Of a DNA stretch of 7,495 bases, positions 1 through 6,847 are shown piece after piece. The DNA lies in assembly GCA_913057815.1 (NCBI GenBank), contig CAJXOV010000105.1, forward strand, positions 1 to 7,495. Reading direction: 5' to 3'. The stretch comes from an uncultured Flavobacteriales bacterium (GTDB lineage Bacteria; Bacteroidota; Bacteroidia; Flavobacteriales_D; Sanyastnellaceae). Within the stretch, counting starts at the first letter, position 1, and each line of letters starts with the position of its first letter. The position numbers and the translations under genes were made by a program. Under the pieces are notes generated by a model that was not told where the DNA came from, did no database searches, and worked only from the letters and a program-made list of their open reading frames with translations.

Positions 1-35
1 GGTCTCGTGGGCTCGGAGATGTGTATAAGAGACAG
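1..35. other. Illumina Nextera read-2 adapter left on the contig end (artefact)
   Basis: Positions 2-35 match the 34-base Nextera read-2 transposase adapter as I know it. Positions 17-35 are the 19-bp Tn5 mosaic end, AGATGTGTATAAGAGACAG, and positions 2-16 are the adapter-specific part. Position 1 is one extra G. Genomic sequence starts at position 36, inside rpoA. This is library-preparation sequence that was not trimmed before assembly, not a natural transposon end: no transposase gene follows, and the mosaic end carries the sequencing-primer tail. The contig edge here is therefore technical. Confidence 0.98.
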
Positions 36-339
36 TATTAACAGTCTCCTCATTTGTACCTTCTATTTGTTGCTTAAATCTTACTTGCTTAAGATTAAGT
101 ACTATCTCAGTTACATCTTCTACTATACCTTTAACAGTAGAGAATTCGTGATCAGCTCCTTCTATCTTAATCGATGTAATAGCGAACCCTTCTAAAGAAG
201 ATAATAAAATTCTTCTTAATGCATTTCCCACTGTAATACCAAATCCTGGTTCTAACGGTCTGAACTCGAATTGACCATGAAAGTCATTCGAATCTATCAT
301 TATTACTTTATCAGGCTTTTGGAAATCTAAAATTGCCAT
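36..339 (-). CDS. rpoA: DNA-directed RNA polymerase subunit alpha, N-terminal fragment (3' end lost at adapter)
   Basis: This is the start of the RNA polymerase alpha subunit, the dimer scaffold on which beta and beta' assemble. The ATG at 339-337 opens [20 protein letters not shown], and 101 genuine codons follow to position 37. The alpha N-terminal dimerisation domain is clear: [20 protein letters not shown] around residues 32-51, with the conserved double arginine at 42-43, and [22 protein letters not shown] at about 64-85 (written here only as a landmark of position). The E. coli protein is about 329 residues, so roughly the last two thirds, including the C-terminal DNA-binding domain, are missing. 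The frame runs without a stop into the adapter, where codons 103-113 read [11 protein letters not shown]; these residues are not real. The gene follows rpsD after a 24-base gap, the normal alpha-operon order, and rplQ would be expected next. The start has no Shine-Dalgarno sequence. Confidence 0.96.
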
Positions 340-363
340 ATTTAGTTTTTATAGGGTTATTTT

Positions 364-972
364 TTATTTAGAGTAAAGCTCTACTATTAGCTGTACATTA
401 ATATTTTCTGGAATTTGGTCCATCTGGGGTACTGTTATGAATGTACCTCTCATATCATTAGAATTCCAGTCAAGCCAATCATGTCCCGCATTTACTCCTG
501 TAGATAACGAAGATGTAATTGCTTGTAAAGATTTAGACTTTTCTCTAACTCCAACAACATCTCCTGCTTTCAGCTGATATGATGGAATATTAACTAGTTC
601 TCCGTTAACGGTAATGTGTCTATGTCCAACTAACTGTCTTGCACCACTTCTCGTATTAGACAATCCCATTCTATAAACAGTGTTATCCAATCTTGACTCA
701 CAAAGCTGAAGTAAAATTTCACCCGTAATACCTACTTTAGAAGAAGCCTTTTTAAACAAATTAGAAAATTGCTTTTCTAAAATCCCATAAGTATACTTTG
801 CCTTTTGCTTCTCCAGCAATTGAACAGCATATTCTGATTGTTTATTTCTTCTTTTGTTAGGTCCGTGTACCCCAGGAGGGTAACTTTTCTTCTCTAAAGC
901 CTTATCTGCTCCAAAAATTGGTTCTTTAAACCTTCTTGCAATTTTTGACTTTGGTCCTGTATATCTTGCCAT
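364..972 (-). CDS. rpsD: 30S ribosomal protein S4 (uS4)
   Basis: S4 is a primary 16S rRNA-binding protein that starts assembly of the 30S body and lies at the mRNA entry site. In E. coli it also represses alpha-operon translation. The product is 202 residues, close to the usual 200-210. It opens [21 protein letters not shown], as in Bacteroidota S4. The S4 RNA-binding fold covers about residues 93-155, with [10 protein letters not shown] at 94-103 and HRHITVNG at 117-124. The C-terminus [14 protein letters not shown] end appears here as [10 protein letters not shown]. There is only one cysteine (C91), so the N-terminal zinc knuckle of some S4 proteins is absent. It sits 19 bases after rpsK and 24 bases before rpoA. 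The start at 972 gives the expected N-terminus. Confidence 0.98.
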   Translation of the reverse strand: MARYTGPKSKIARRFKEPIFGADKALEKKSYPPGVHGPNKRRNKQSEYAVQLLEKQKAKYTYGILEKQFSNLFKKASSKVGITGEILLQLCESRLDNTVYRMGLSNTRSGARQLVGHRHITVNGELVNIPSYQLKAGDVVGVREKSKSLQAITSSLSTGVNAGHDWLDWNSNDMRGTFITVPQMDQIPENINVQLIVELYSK

Positions 973-991
973 TTCAAATATATTCTTCTAT

Positions 992-1378
992 TTATACTCT
1001 TCTTCTTTTTGGTGGTCGACAACCATTGTGAGGCATTGGTGTTACATCGATAATCTCAGTAACTTCAATTCCATTGTTATGCATTGTTCTAATGGCAGAC
1101 TCTCTACCTTGACCTGGACCTTTTATATAAGCTTTCACTTTTCTTAGTCCGTATTCATGAGCTTCTTTAGCACAATCCTCAGCTGCAAGTTGTGCAGCGT
1201 ATGGAGTATTCTTTTTAGAACCTCTGAATCCCATTTTACCCGCAGAAGACCAAGATATAACCTGTCCCTGAGTATTTGTCAAAGAAATTATGATGTTGTT
1301 AAAACTCGCTCGTATATGAGCTTGTCCTACAGCTTCTACTTTGACATTCTTTTTCTTTTTCGCGTTTGATTTAGCCAT
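992..1378 (-). CDS. rpsK: 30S ribosomal protein S11 (uS11)
   Basis: S11 sits on the platform of the 30S subunit near the E site, next to S7 and S18, and contacts 16S rRNA around the mRNA exit. The product is 128 residues, the normal length. A basic N-terminal tail (residues 4-13, lysine-rich) precedes the S11 core, seen as [18 protein letters not shown] at 21-38 and [20 protein letters not shown] at 43-62. The C-terminal signature [16 protein letters not shown] covers 113-128. N118-G119 corresponds to the site reported to form isoaspartate in E. coli S11. It lies between rpsM (25-base gap, the largest in the window) and rpsD (19 bases). The start ATG at 1378 directly follows a small hairpin, and no Shine-Dalgarno sequence is present. 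Confidence 0.98.
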   Translation of the reverse strand: MAKSNAKKKKNVKVEAVGQAHIRASFNNIIISLTNTQGQVISWSSAGKMGFRGSKKNTPYAAQLAAEDCAKEAHEYGLRKVKAYIKGPGQGRESAIRTMHNNGIEVTEIIDVTPMPHNGCRPPKRRRV

Positions 1379-1383
1379 GGTCC

Positions 1384-1398
1384 AACGATTTAATCGTT
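1384..1398 (-). promoter_or_regulatory. Small inverted repeat just upstream of the rpsK start
   Basis: In the transcript the rpsM-rpsK gap contains AACGAT-TAA-ATCGTT, a perfect 6-bp stem with a 3-base loop. It ends 5 bases before the rpsK ATG, where a ribosome-binding site would normally lie. It has no following U-tract and only two G-C pairs, so it is not a rho-independent terminator. It might affect translation initiation or coupling of rpsK, but in AT-rich sequence a 6-bp repeat can arise by chance. The function is unproven. Confidence 0.3.
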
Positions 1399-1403
1399 AT
1401 CAA

Positions 1404-1781
1404 TTATTTAGTAGCTTTTTTCTTATTAGCTACAGTTTTTCTTTTTCCTTTTCTTGTTCTAGAATTGTTCTTAGTACGTTGACCTCTTAACGGTAAACCC
1501 GCTCTATGTCTAATACCTCTATTACATCCTATGTCCATCAATCTCTTGATATTCATTTGAACTTCTGATCTCAGAGCACCTTCAACCTTGAATTCTTCAG
1601 TAACAATTGATCTAATCTTACCTAGTTCCTCATCGTCCCATTCATCGACTTTCTTGTTAGCGCTTACTTCAGCTTTCTCCAAAATTTGGACTGCTCTGCT
1701 ACTTCCGATTCCGTAAATGTATGTTAGACTAATTACTCCTCTCTTGTTCTTAGGAATATCTATACCTGCTATTCTAGCCAT
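1404..1781 (-). CDS. rpsM: 30S ribosomal protein S13 (uS13)
   Basis: S13 is in the head of the 30S subunit. It forms intersubunit bridges with 23S rRNA helix 38 and protein L5, and its tail touches P-site tRNA. The product is 125 residues, in the usual 115-130 range. It opens [20 protein letters not shown], followed by [10 protein letters not shown] (21-30), the helix-two-turns-helix part. The conserved basic C-terminal signature is [20 protein letters not shown] (89-108), and the last 15 residues are a lysine-rich tail. It starts the alpha-operon block, 22 bases downstream of rpmJ and 25 bases before rpsK. I see no pseudoknot like the S4 target of E. coli in the short leader. There is no Shine-Dalgarno sequence, only an A-rich stretch. 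Confidence 0.98.
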   Translation of the reverse strand: MARIAGIDIPKNKRGVISLTYIYGIGSSRAVQILEKAEVSANKKVDEWDDEELGKIRSIVTEEFKVEGALRSEVQMNIKRLMDIGCNRGIRHRAGLPLRGQRTKNNSRTRKGKRKTVANKKKATK

Positions 1782-1803
1782 AATTCTTTTCTTTTAATAA
1801 TTA

Positions 1804-1920
1804 TTATCCTTGACGTTGCTTAAACCTAGGATTCTTTTTATTAATTACATACAACCTGCCTTTTCTTTTAACGATTTTACAATCAGCAGATCTCTTCTTT
1901 ATTGATGCTCTAACCTTCAT
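1804..1920 (-). CDS. rpmJ: 50S ribosomal protein L36 (bL36), zinc-independent form
   Basis: L36 is the smallest 50S protein and stabilises 23S rRNA folding near the base of the L7/L12 stalk. The 38-residue product starts [20 protein letters not shown] and ends FKQRQG, matching the family over its full length. The zinc-binding set of the classic form (Cys11, Cys14, Cys27, His33 in E. coli numbering) is reduced here to Ser11, Cys14, Asn27 and Phe33, so it cannot bind zinc in the usual way. The flanking KIVKR, GRLYVI and KQRQG blocks are intact, which argues against sequencing error or decay. It lies between infA (5-base gap) and rpsM (22-base gap), the standard place. The gene is short enough to be missed by length cut-offs. 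Confidence 0.96.
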   Translation of the reverse strand: MKVRASIKKRSADCKIVKRKGRLYVINKKNPRFKQRQG

Positions 1921-1925
1921 CTTTT

Positions 1926-2144
1926 CTATTTATATCTAAACGTAATACGACCTTTAGTCAAATCGTAAGGTGACATTGCCACTTTAACTTTGTCTCCTGG
2001 AAGTATCTTTATGTAATACATTCTCATTTTCCCAGAAATATGGGCCAATATCACATGTCCATTTTCTAACTCTACTCTAAATCTAGCGTTAGATAATGCT
2101 TCGATTATTGTACCATCCTGTTCTATTGAGGCCTGTTTTGCCAT
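1926..2144 (-). CDS. infA: Translation initiation factor IF-1
   Basis: IF-1 binds the A site of the 30S subunit during initiation, helps IF-2 and IF-3, and blocks early tRNA entry. The product is 72 residues, the normal bacterial length. It is a single OB-fold S1-like domain across nearly the whole protein. Recognisable blocks are [20 protein letters not shown] (11-30), [20 protein letters not shown] (33-52), and [18 protein letters not shown] at the end, matching the family consensus closely. It sits 5 bases downstream of map and 5 bases upstream of rpmJ, so all three very probably share one transcript. The start at 2144 gives the conserved MAKQ-type N-terminus. No Shine-Dalgarno sequence is visible. 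Confidence 0.98.
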   Translation of the reverse strand: MAKQASIEQDGTIIEALSNARFRVELENGHVILAHISGKMRMYYIKILPGDKVKVAMSPYDLTKGRITFRYK

Positions 2145-2149
2145 AAACT

Positions 2150-2932
2150 CTATATTGTTTTTAAAACTTCTTCTATGTATTCAAAAGTGGATAAAACTTC
2201 AGCTTTGCCTTTTCTTACTACAATGTCATGCTCAAAATGAGCTGATGGTTTACCATCTGCGGTAACAATAGTCCAACCGTCTTTCTTTTGCCTTATCGAC
2301 TTTCCTCCCAGGTTAATCATTGGCTCAATTGCCAAAACCATTCCTTCTACCAACTTAGGACCATTTCCCTTCCTACCATAATTTGGTACTTCAGGTGCCT
2401 CATGTAAATCGGTACCAAGACCATGACCTACAAGCTCTCTTACTACTCCGTATCCAAACGACTCTGTATAAGACTGAACCGCAAACCCTATATCACCTAT
2501 TCTATTTCCAGATACCGCAACATCAATCGCAAGCTTCAACGCCTCCTGAGTTCTCTTTAATAGATTTGACACTTCCTCATCTATTTCACCAACAGAAAAA
2601 GTATACGCACTATCTCCCCAGTATCCATTCTTATAAACTCCACAATCAACTGAAACTATGTCTCCTTCACATAAAGCCTCTTTTGTAGGTAACCCATGAA
2701 CAACTTCATCATTCACCGAAGTACAAAGTGATCCTGGAAAATCATTGTATCCTTTGAATCCAGGTACAGCATCATGACTTCGAATAAAATCTTCGGCTAT
2801 TGCATCAAGTTCAAGTGTTGTAACACCTGGCTTAATGTTTTTAGCCACCTCTGCTAAAGTTTTCCCAACAAGTAAAGAACTCTCTCTAATCAGTTCAATC
2901 TCCTCTTCCGTTCTATAATTAATTTTTCTCAT
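2150..2932 (-). CDS. map: Methionine aminopeptidase, type I
   Basis: This cytosolic metalloprotease removes the N-terminal methionine from new proteins whose second residue is small, after deformylation, near the ribosomal exit tunnel. The product is 260 residues, typical of the compact bacterial type I enzyme, with no N-terminal zinc-finger extension. All five metal ligands of the pita-bread fold are present: D96 (VDCG), D107 (GDSA), H170 (GHGLG), E203 (IEPM) and E234 (HFEHD). The active-site histidines H79 (VVHG) and H177 (LHEAP) are also present. It lies 24 bases after secY and 5 bases before infA. The adk gene that precedes map in many Firmicutes is absent, as is usual in Bacteroidota. 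A candidate promoter lies in the gap upstream. The start at 2932 is the only one that gives the expected N-terminus before [11 protein letters not shown]. Confidence 0.98.
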   Translation of the reverse strand: MRKINYRTEEEIELIRESSLLVGKTLAEVAKNIKPGVTTLELDAIAEDFIRSHDAVPGFKGYNDFPGSLCTSVNDEVVHGLPTKEALCEGDIVSVDCGVYKNGYWGDSAYTFSVGEIDEEVSNLLKRTQEALKLAIDVAVSGNRIGDIGFAVQSYTESFGYGVVRELVGHGLGTDLHEAPEVPNYGRKGNGPKLVEGMVLAIEPMINLGGKSIRQKKDGWTIVTADGKPSAHFEHDIVVRKGKAEVLSTFEYIEEVLKTI

Positions 2933-2946
2933 TTCTAAAAGGAGTG

Positions 2947-2954
2947 CAAAAATA
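2947..2954 (-). promoter_or_regulatory. Candidate Bacteroidota -7 promoter element upstream of map
   Basis: On the minus strand the secY-map gap reads TATTTTTGCACTCC. TATTTTTG fits the Bacteroidota -7 consensus TAnnTTTG exactly. The last base of the element is 14 bases before the map ATG, so a transcript would have a leader of about 7-10 bases. I do not see a good -33 box (TTG or TTTG) at the usual spacing in the end of secY. The element could give map-infA-rpmJ and the alpha genes extra transcription separate from the spc genes. The match is short and the region AT-rich. Confidence 0.35.
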
Positions 2955-2956
2955 CA

Positions 2957-4300
2957 CTATCCTGTAATACCACTGACAGGCATTCCTGTTCTTCCCTTTA
3001 AAGTTCCACTTTGCATCAAACCATCATAATGTCTTGATAACAAATGACTCTCTATTTGTTGCAACGTATCCAAAATTACTCCCACCATAATTAACAGTGA
3101 AGTACCTCCGAAGAATATCGCAAAATTTTGAGAATTTGTTAAACCTAAGTTTTCCTTTGCCACAATTGCTGGCATTATAGCGATTAGTGCTAAGAATACA
3201 GAACCAGGCAATGTTATTCTACTCAAAATCTCATCCAAATACTCAGCAGTTGGTCTTCCCGGCTTTATACCAGGAACAAAACTCCCATTTCTCTTCATAT
3301 CATCTGAGATCTGATTTACATTAACAGTGATAGCTGTATAGAAATATGTAAATATGATAATCATTAATGCAAATATCATATTATACCAAAAGCCGTTAAA
3401 ATTACTCAAAGATGCAATCCAAGTAGACCCACTGAACAATTCACTCTGTGACATATACAATGGCACAAACATTATAGCCTGTGCAAATATTATAGGCATT
3501 ACTCCCGAAGAATTAACTTTTAGTGGAATAAAACTACGAGCTTGTTCTCCTTTTGGCAATTCACCAGAAGCAAAGTTGCTTTTGGCAAAATGAACTGGAA
3601 CCCTCCTAACTGCCTGAACCAAAGCAACACTAGCAACGATCACTAAAAAGAATGCTGCTATTTCAACTAAAAAGAAAAAAGGTGTACCTGCTCCCCATTC
3701 CTCAAGAATTGCTCTTGGAAATCCTGCAATAATACCAATCATAATGATTATAGAAATTCCATTTCCGATTCCTTTATCAGTAATTTTTTCACCTAACCAC
3801 ATAATAAATAAAGTACAGCAAGTAAGAATCGTAACCGATGTAAACCACCAGAACGGCCCTACATTAGGTACTGCTCCCTGAACAGACGTTACAGAAGATG
3901 CCAAATACCCCGGAGCTTGCACTAACGTAATAGCAATTGTTAAAAATCTAGTGTACTGATTTAGTTTCTTTCTACCACTTTCTCCTTCCTTTTGCATTTT
4001 CTGTACCGCTGGTACTGCAATTCCCATTAACTGCATAATAATAGAGGCAGAAATGTATGGCATTATTCCTAACGCAAAAATAGAGGCTCTTGAAAAGGCA
4101 CCTCCAGAAAACAAATCCAAAAGACCTCCTAATCCACCACCACCAGTCGACCCACTTTCTAAAGCAGTACTGTCAACACCTGGAATAATTATAAAAGATC
4201 CGATTCTATAAATTAAGACTAATCCTAAAGTAAATAGAATCTTCTTTTTTAATTCCTCTATGGACCAAATGTCCTTGACTTTTTGAAAGAAACCCTTCAT
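2957..4300 (-). CDS. secY: Preprotein translocase subunit SecY
   Basis: SecY is the protein-conducting channel of the inner membrane. With SecE and SecG it moves unfolded proteins out of the cytosol, driven by SecA, or inserts membrane proteins from ribosomes. The product is 447 residues, normal for the family. Ten hydrophobic segments are visible, roughly at 20-40, 74-94, 116-136, 151-170, 179-197, 208-230, 264-283, 306-326, 362-382 and 391-411. Family blocks include RASIFALGIMPYISASIIMQ (71-90), GIGNGISI (177-184), and PGIKPGRPT (343-351) in the large cytosolic loop that SecA and ribosomes contact. Residues 50-60 are glycine-rich, just before the plug helix LLDLFSGG. It is 11 bases after rplO and 24 bases before map. 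The start at 4300 gives the usual short amphipathic N-terminus. Confidence 0.98.
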   Translation of the reverse strand: MKGFFQKVKDIWSIEELKKKILFTLGLVLIYRIGSFIIIPGVDSTALESGSTGGGGLGGLLDLFSGGAFSRASIFALGIMPYISASIIMQLMGIAVPAVQKMQKEGESGRKKLNQYTRFLTIAITLVQAPGYLASSVTSVQGAVPNVGPFWWFTSVTILTCCTLFIMWLGEKITDKGIGNGISIIIMIGIIAGFPRAILEEWGAGTPFFFLVEIAAFFLVIVASVALVQAVRRVPVHFAKSNFASGELPKGEQARSFIPLKVNSSGVMPIIFAQAIMFVPLYMSQSELFSGSTWIASLSNFNGFWYNMIFALMIIIFTYFYTAITVNVNQISDDMKRNGSFVPGIKPGRPTAEYLDEILSRITLPGSVFLALIAIMPAIVAKENLGLTNSQNFAIFFGGTSLLIMVGVILDTLQQIESHLLSRHYDGLMQSGTLKGRTGMPVSGITG

Positions 4301-4311
4301 TAAATAGTTTT

Positions 4312-4758
4312 TTATAATGTTACAATAGTTCCACCTGCAGCTTCAATAGCTTTAGTAGCCGTTTCTGAAAACTTATGAGCAGTAACTTGAACTTTGGCCG
4401 ATAACTCTCCTCTTCCAAGAACTTTAACCAAATCCTTTTTATTAGCTACTCCATTTGCAACCAAAATTTCAGGAGTAATTTCACTTACCTTAATTTCATC
4501 CGCTAATTTCTGAATAGCATCAAGATTAACCGCTTTATACTCTACACGGTTACGATTTTTAAAACCAAACTTAGGAACTCTTCTTTGAAGTGGCATTTGA
4601 CCACCCTCGAATCCAATCTTTGATTTGTATCCTGATCTAGATTTTGCACCTTTATGACCTCTTGTAGAAGTTCCTCCTTTTCCAGATCCTTGTCCACGTC
4701 CAATTCTTTTACCCTTCTTAATAGAGCCTTCAGCTGGAGTTAAATTACTTAAATTCAT
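4312..4758 (-). CDS. rplO: 50S ribosomal protein L15 (uL15)
   Basis: L15 is a late-assembly 50S protein whose extended N-terminal part threads through 23S rRNA. The product is 148 residues, the usual length. It starts [20 protein letters not shown], then a glycine- and basic-rich extension (about 15-50, with [18 protein letters not shown] at 20-37) that matches the rRNA-threading arm. [18 protein letters not shown] spans 49-66. The globular C-terminal domain ends with [20 protein letters not shown] (111-130) and [15 protein letters not shown], the L15 signature region. It is 21 bases after rpmD and 11 bases before secY. No Shine-Dalgarno sequence is visible before the ATG at 4758. Confidence 0.98.
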   Translation of the reverse strand: MNLSNLTPAEGSIKKGKRIGRGQGSGKGGTSTRGHKGAKSRSGYKSKIGFEGGQMPLQRRVPKFGFKNRNRVEYKAVNLDAIQKLADEIKVSEITPEILVANGVANKKDLVKVLGRGELSAKVQVTAHKFSETATKAIEAAGGTIVTL

Positions 4759-4779
4759 CTTTAATGAGTTATATAATTT

Positions 4780-4959
4780 CTACTTCTCTTCTACTTTTAA
4801 GAGATGTTTAACCTTATTAATCATTCCCATTACTTGAGGAGTTGCCTCCTTCTCAATAGGACTATTCAATTTCTTCAAACCTAAAGCCTTCACGGTATCC
4901 TTTTGTCTTTTAGGTTTTCCTATAGTACTTCGTACTTGTGTAATTACAACTTTACTCAT
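4780..4959 (-). CDS. rpmD: 50S ribosomal protein L30 (uL30)
   Basis: L30 is a small 50S protein of the ferredoxin-like fold, bound to 23S rRNA near 5S rRNA. Reading 4959 to 4780 gives 59 residues: it starts [20 protein letters not shown] and contains [14 protein letters not shown] (21-34) and [19 protein letters not shown] (40-58), ending in [12 protein letters not shown] and the LGLKKLN block are typical of bacterial L30, and the length is normal (about 58-61). It lies 9 bases after rpsE and 21 bases before rplO, the standard position. It is short enough to be missed by length cut-offs. Confidence 0.96.
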   Translation of the reverse strand: MSKVVITQVRSTIGKPKRQKDTVKALGLKKLNSPIEKEATPQVMGMINKVKHLLKVEEK

Positions 4960-4968
4960 AGCTTCGTT

Positions 4969-5481
4969 TTATCCGTGAAACACTTTATTTACTGATATTC
5001 CTCTCAATTCAGCTACTTCTTTTGGATCTCTCAATTGCATTAATGCATCGATAGTAGCCTTTACCACATTATGTGGATTTGAAGAACCTTTTGATTTAGC
5101 AAGTACATCTTTTACACCTACTGACTCAAGTACTGCTCTCATAGCTCCTCCCGCTATAACACCTGTACCATTAGAAGCCGGCTTTACAAAAACTTTAGCT
5201 CCACCATATTTTCCTAATTGCTCGTGTGGGATTGTTCCATTATATACAGGAACCTCAACAAGATTCTTTTTAGCATCATCAATTGCTTTGGCTATTGCCT
5301 CAGCTACCTCTTTTGCCTTTCCAAGACCATGACCAACTATCCCTTTTTCATTTCCAACAACAACTATTGCTGAAAAACTAAAAGTTCTACCACCCTTGGT
5401 TACCTTAGTTACCCTGTTTACAGTAACTAATTTATCTTTTAGCTCAATTTCACTTGACCTTAATAATTTCTTTGTGCTCAT
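4969..5481 (-). CDS. rpsE: 30S ribosomal protein S5 (uS5)
   Basis: S5 lies at the mRNA entry tunnel of the 30S subunit with S3 and S4, and takes part in decoding accuracy and mRNA unwinding. The product is 170 residues, close to the usual 165-175. The N-terminal double-stranded-RNA-binding-like domain covers about 14-77. The loop [10 protein letters not shown] (27-36), where spectinomycin-resistance changes are known in E. coli, looks wild type. [20 protein letters not shown] (43-62) is the S5 signature. The C-terminal domain starts near 95, with [20 protein letters not shown] (103-122) and [19 protein letters not shown] (129-147). It lies 4 bases after rplR and 9 bases before rpmD. The tight spacing suggests translational coupling. 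Confidence 0.98.
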   Translation of the reverse strand: MSTKKLLRSSEIELKDKLVTVNRVTKVTKGGRTFSFSAIVVVGNEKGIVGHGLGKAKEVAEAIAKAIDDAKKNLVEVPVYNGTIPHEQLGKYGGAKVFVKPASNGTGVIAGGAMRAVLESVGVKDVLAKSKGSSNPHNVVKATIDALMQLRDPKEVAELRGISVNKVFHG

Positions 5482-5485
5482 TTTC

Positions 5486-5842
5486 TTAGAATTTTAATCC
5501 TGCTTCTCTAGCAGCGTCAGCTAGACTTTTGATTCTACCATGATATAAATAACCACTTCTATCGAAGACAACATTTTCTATATCTTTTCCTTTAGCGACT
5601 TCAGCGATAGCTTTACCAACCATTCCCGCTTGATCAACTTTATTCACTGACTGAGCCTCCTTTATTTTTACTGAACCAGCAGCAGCCAACGTAACACCAT
5701 TCACATCATCAATTATCTGAGCGTAAATCTGTTTGTTACTTCTAAAAACCGCTAGTCTAGGAGTATCTGGAGTTCCGAAGATTTTTCCTCTAACTCTACT
5801 TTTAATTTTTGTTCTTCTAAGAACTTTACTATTCGTAGCCAT
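5486..5842 (-). CDS. rplR: 50S ribosomal protein L18 (uL18)
   Basis: L18 binds 5S rRNA and, with L5, anchors it in the central protuberance of the 50S subunit. The product is 118 residues, the normal size. A basic N-terminal region (9-20, [12 protein letters not shown]) is followed by [20 protein letters not shown] (27-46), then [20 protein letters not shown] (73-92), and the C-terminal signature [20 protein letters not shown] (92-111), all family hallmarks. It lies 8 bases after rplF and 4 bases before rpsE. Its partner L5 is encoded by rplE at the right end of this window. Confidence 0.98.
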   Translation of the reverse strand: MATNSKVLRRTKIKSRVRGKIFGTPDTPRLAVFRSNKQIYAQIIDDVNGVTLAAAGSVKIKEAQSVNKVDQAGMVGKAIAEVAKGKDIENVVFDRSGYLYHGRIKSLADAAREAGLKF

Positions 5843-5850
5843 CTTACAAA

Positions 5851-6402
5851 TTATTTAGCAGCTGCTTTACCAGCTTTTCTTCTTATATACTCTCCTACAT
5901 ACTTAACACCTTTACCTTTATATGGCTCTGGCTTTCTCAATGATCTAATCTTAGAGGCCACTTGACCAATAAGCTGTTTATCATGAGATTCAAACGTTAC
6001 TATAGGATTCTTTCCTTTCTCTGTTTCCGCAGAAACCTTAATTTCTTTTGGAAGGTCAAAAATAATAGGGTGTGAAAATCCTAAAGAAAGTTCCAATTGC
6101 TGACCTGATGTTTTAGCTCTAAACCCAACACCCACCAATTCCAACTGCTTCTTATAACCTTCACTAACACCTACAATCATATTAGCAACCAATGCTCTAT
6201 ATAAACCGTGTTTAGCTCTGTGGTCTGGGTGATCGGATTTTCTTTCAAAAACCACTGCATCTCCCTCTTGTTTTACTGTAATTGAAGAATCCATTTCCTG
6301 AGACAACTCTCCTTTAGGACCTTTTACGGTAATAACATTATCCTTAATGGACACTTCTACTCCTTTAGCTATGCTCACTGGAGCTTTTCCTATTCTTGAC
6401 AT
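5851..6402 (-). CDS. rplF: 50S ribosomal protein L6 (uL6)
   Basis: L6 binds near the sarcin-ricin loop and the stalk base of the 50S subunit, where elongation factors dock. The product is 183 residues, close to the usual 175-185. It starts [20 protein letters not shown]. Two repeated alpha/beta domains of the family are visible, about 1-82 and 83-175. The first contains [11 protein letters not shown] (24-34). The second contains [20 protein letters not shown] (89-108) and the L6 signature [20 protein letters not shown] (158-177). The last residues form a lysine/alanine tail. It lies 23 bases after rpsH and 8 bases before rplR. Confidence 0.98.
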   Translation of the reverse strand: MSRIGKAPVSIAKGVEVSIKDNVITVKGPKGELSQEMDSSITVKQEGDAVVFERKSDHPDHRAKHGLYRALVANMIVGVSEGYKKQLELVGVGFRAKTSGQQLELSLGFSHPIIFDLPKEIKVSAETEKGKNPIVTFESHDKQLIGQVASKIRSLRKPEPYKGKGVKYVGEYIRRKAGKAAAK

Positions 6403-6425
6403 AATTTAGCTATTATTATACGTAA

Positions 6426-6824
6426 TTAATAAACGTAGCAAAGAACCTCTCCACCAACATTAGCTTTTTGAGCTTCCTTGTTTGAGATTACACCTCTACT
6501 CGTAGAAACTATTGCAATACCCAATCCATTTAATACTCTAGGAATTGAACTTACTCCCGTGTACTTTCTTAAACCTGGCTTACTGATTCTTTGAATCTTA
6601 GTTATTGCCGGTCTCTTAGATTGAGGATGATATTTTAGAGCAATTTTAATAATTCCCTGTTTATCATCTTCATCGAACTTATAGTTCAAAATATAACCTT
6701 TGTCGAATAAAATTTCTGTCATGGCTCTTTTAATGTTAGAACCAGGTATTTCTACCATTCTGTGACCTGCACTTTGTGCATTTCTTATTCTTGTTAAGTA
6801 ATCTGCTATTGGATCAGTATACAT
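6426..6824 (-). CDS. rpsH: 30S ribosomal protein S8 (uS8)
   Basis: S8 is a primary 16S rRNA-binding protein needed for folding the central domain. In E. coli it is also the translational repressor of the spc operon. The product is 132 residues, normal for the family. It starts [20 protein letters not shown], the usual S8 opening with one extra residue (Y2) after the methionine. [20 protein letters not shown] covers 26-45. The C-terminal rRNA-binding signature is [20 protein letters not shown] (106-125), followed by EVLCYVY. It lies 23 bases after rpsN and 23 bases before rplF. The regulatory S8 site of E. coli is near the start of rplE, which is outside this window, so autoregulation cannot be judged. 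An AAGG directly next to the ATG is too close to act as a normal Shine-Dalgarno sequence. Confidence 0.98.
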   Translation of the reverse strand: MYTDPIADYLTRIRNAQSAGHRMVEIPGSNIKRAMTEILFDKGYILNYKFDEDDKQGIIKIALKYHPQSKRPAITKIQRISKPGLRKYTGVSSIPRVLNGLGIAIVSTSRGVISNKEAQKANVGGEVLCYVY

Positions 6825-6847
6825 CCTTAATTAATTTAATATTGTTC

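Noticed and set aside
1..35. A natural Tn5-like insertion-sequence end.
   Set aside because: The mosaic end is joined to the read-2 primer tail used in Nextera kits, and no transposase, target duplication or second end is present.
7..195. Plus-strand ORF of 62 codons at the left end.
   Set aside because: Its first ten residues, [10 protein letters not shown], are translated adapter, and the rest is antisense to the rpoA coding sequence.
975..982. TATATTTG on the minus strand, a match to the Bacteroidota -7 promoter consensus before rpsD.
   Set aside because: It ends only 2 bases before the rpsD ATG, so transcription would start inside the coding sequence. Probably a chance match in AT-rich sequence.
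1157..1369. Plus-strand ORF antisense to rpsK.
   Set aside because: It is the shadow of a highly conserved gene, with low-complexity Ser/Phe-rich translation and no recognisable domain.
2383..2688. Plus-strand ORF of 101 codons inside map.
   Set aside because: It is fully antisense to the map catalytic region, whose metal ligands are intact. The translation shows no family features.
3354..3593. Plus-strand ORF inside secY.
   Set aside because: It is antisense to a conserved SecY segment, and the translation has no recognisable features.
4924..4936. Inverted repeat AGTAC-TTC-GTACT.
   Set aside because: It lies within rpmD codons for conserved N-terminal residues, is only 5 bp long, and has no terminator or operator context.
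6419..6437. Inverted repeat TACGT/ACGTA around the rpsH stop codon.
   Set aside because: A 5-bp stem with a 9-base AT loop is weak, has no U-tract, and is expected by chance.
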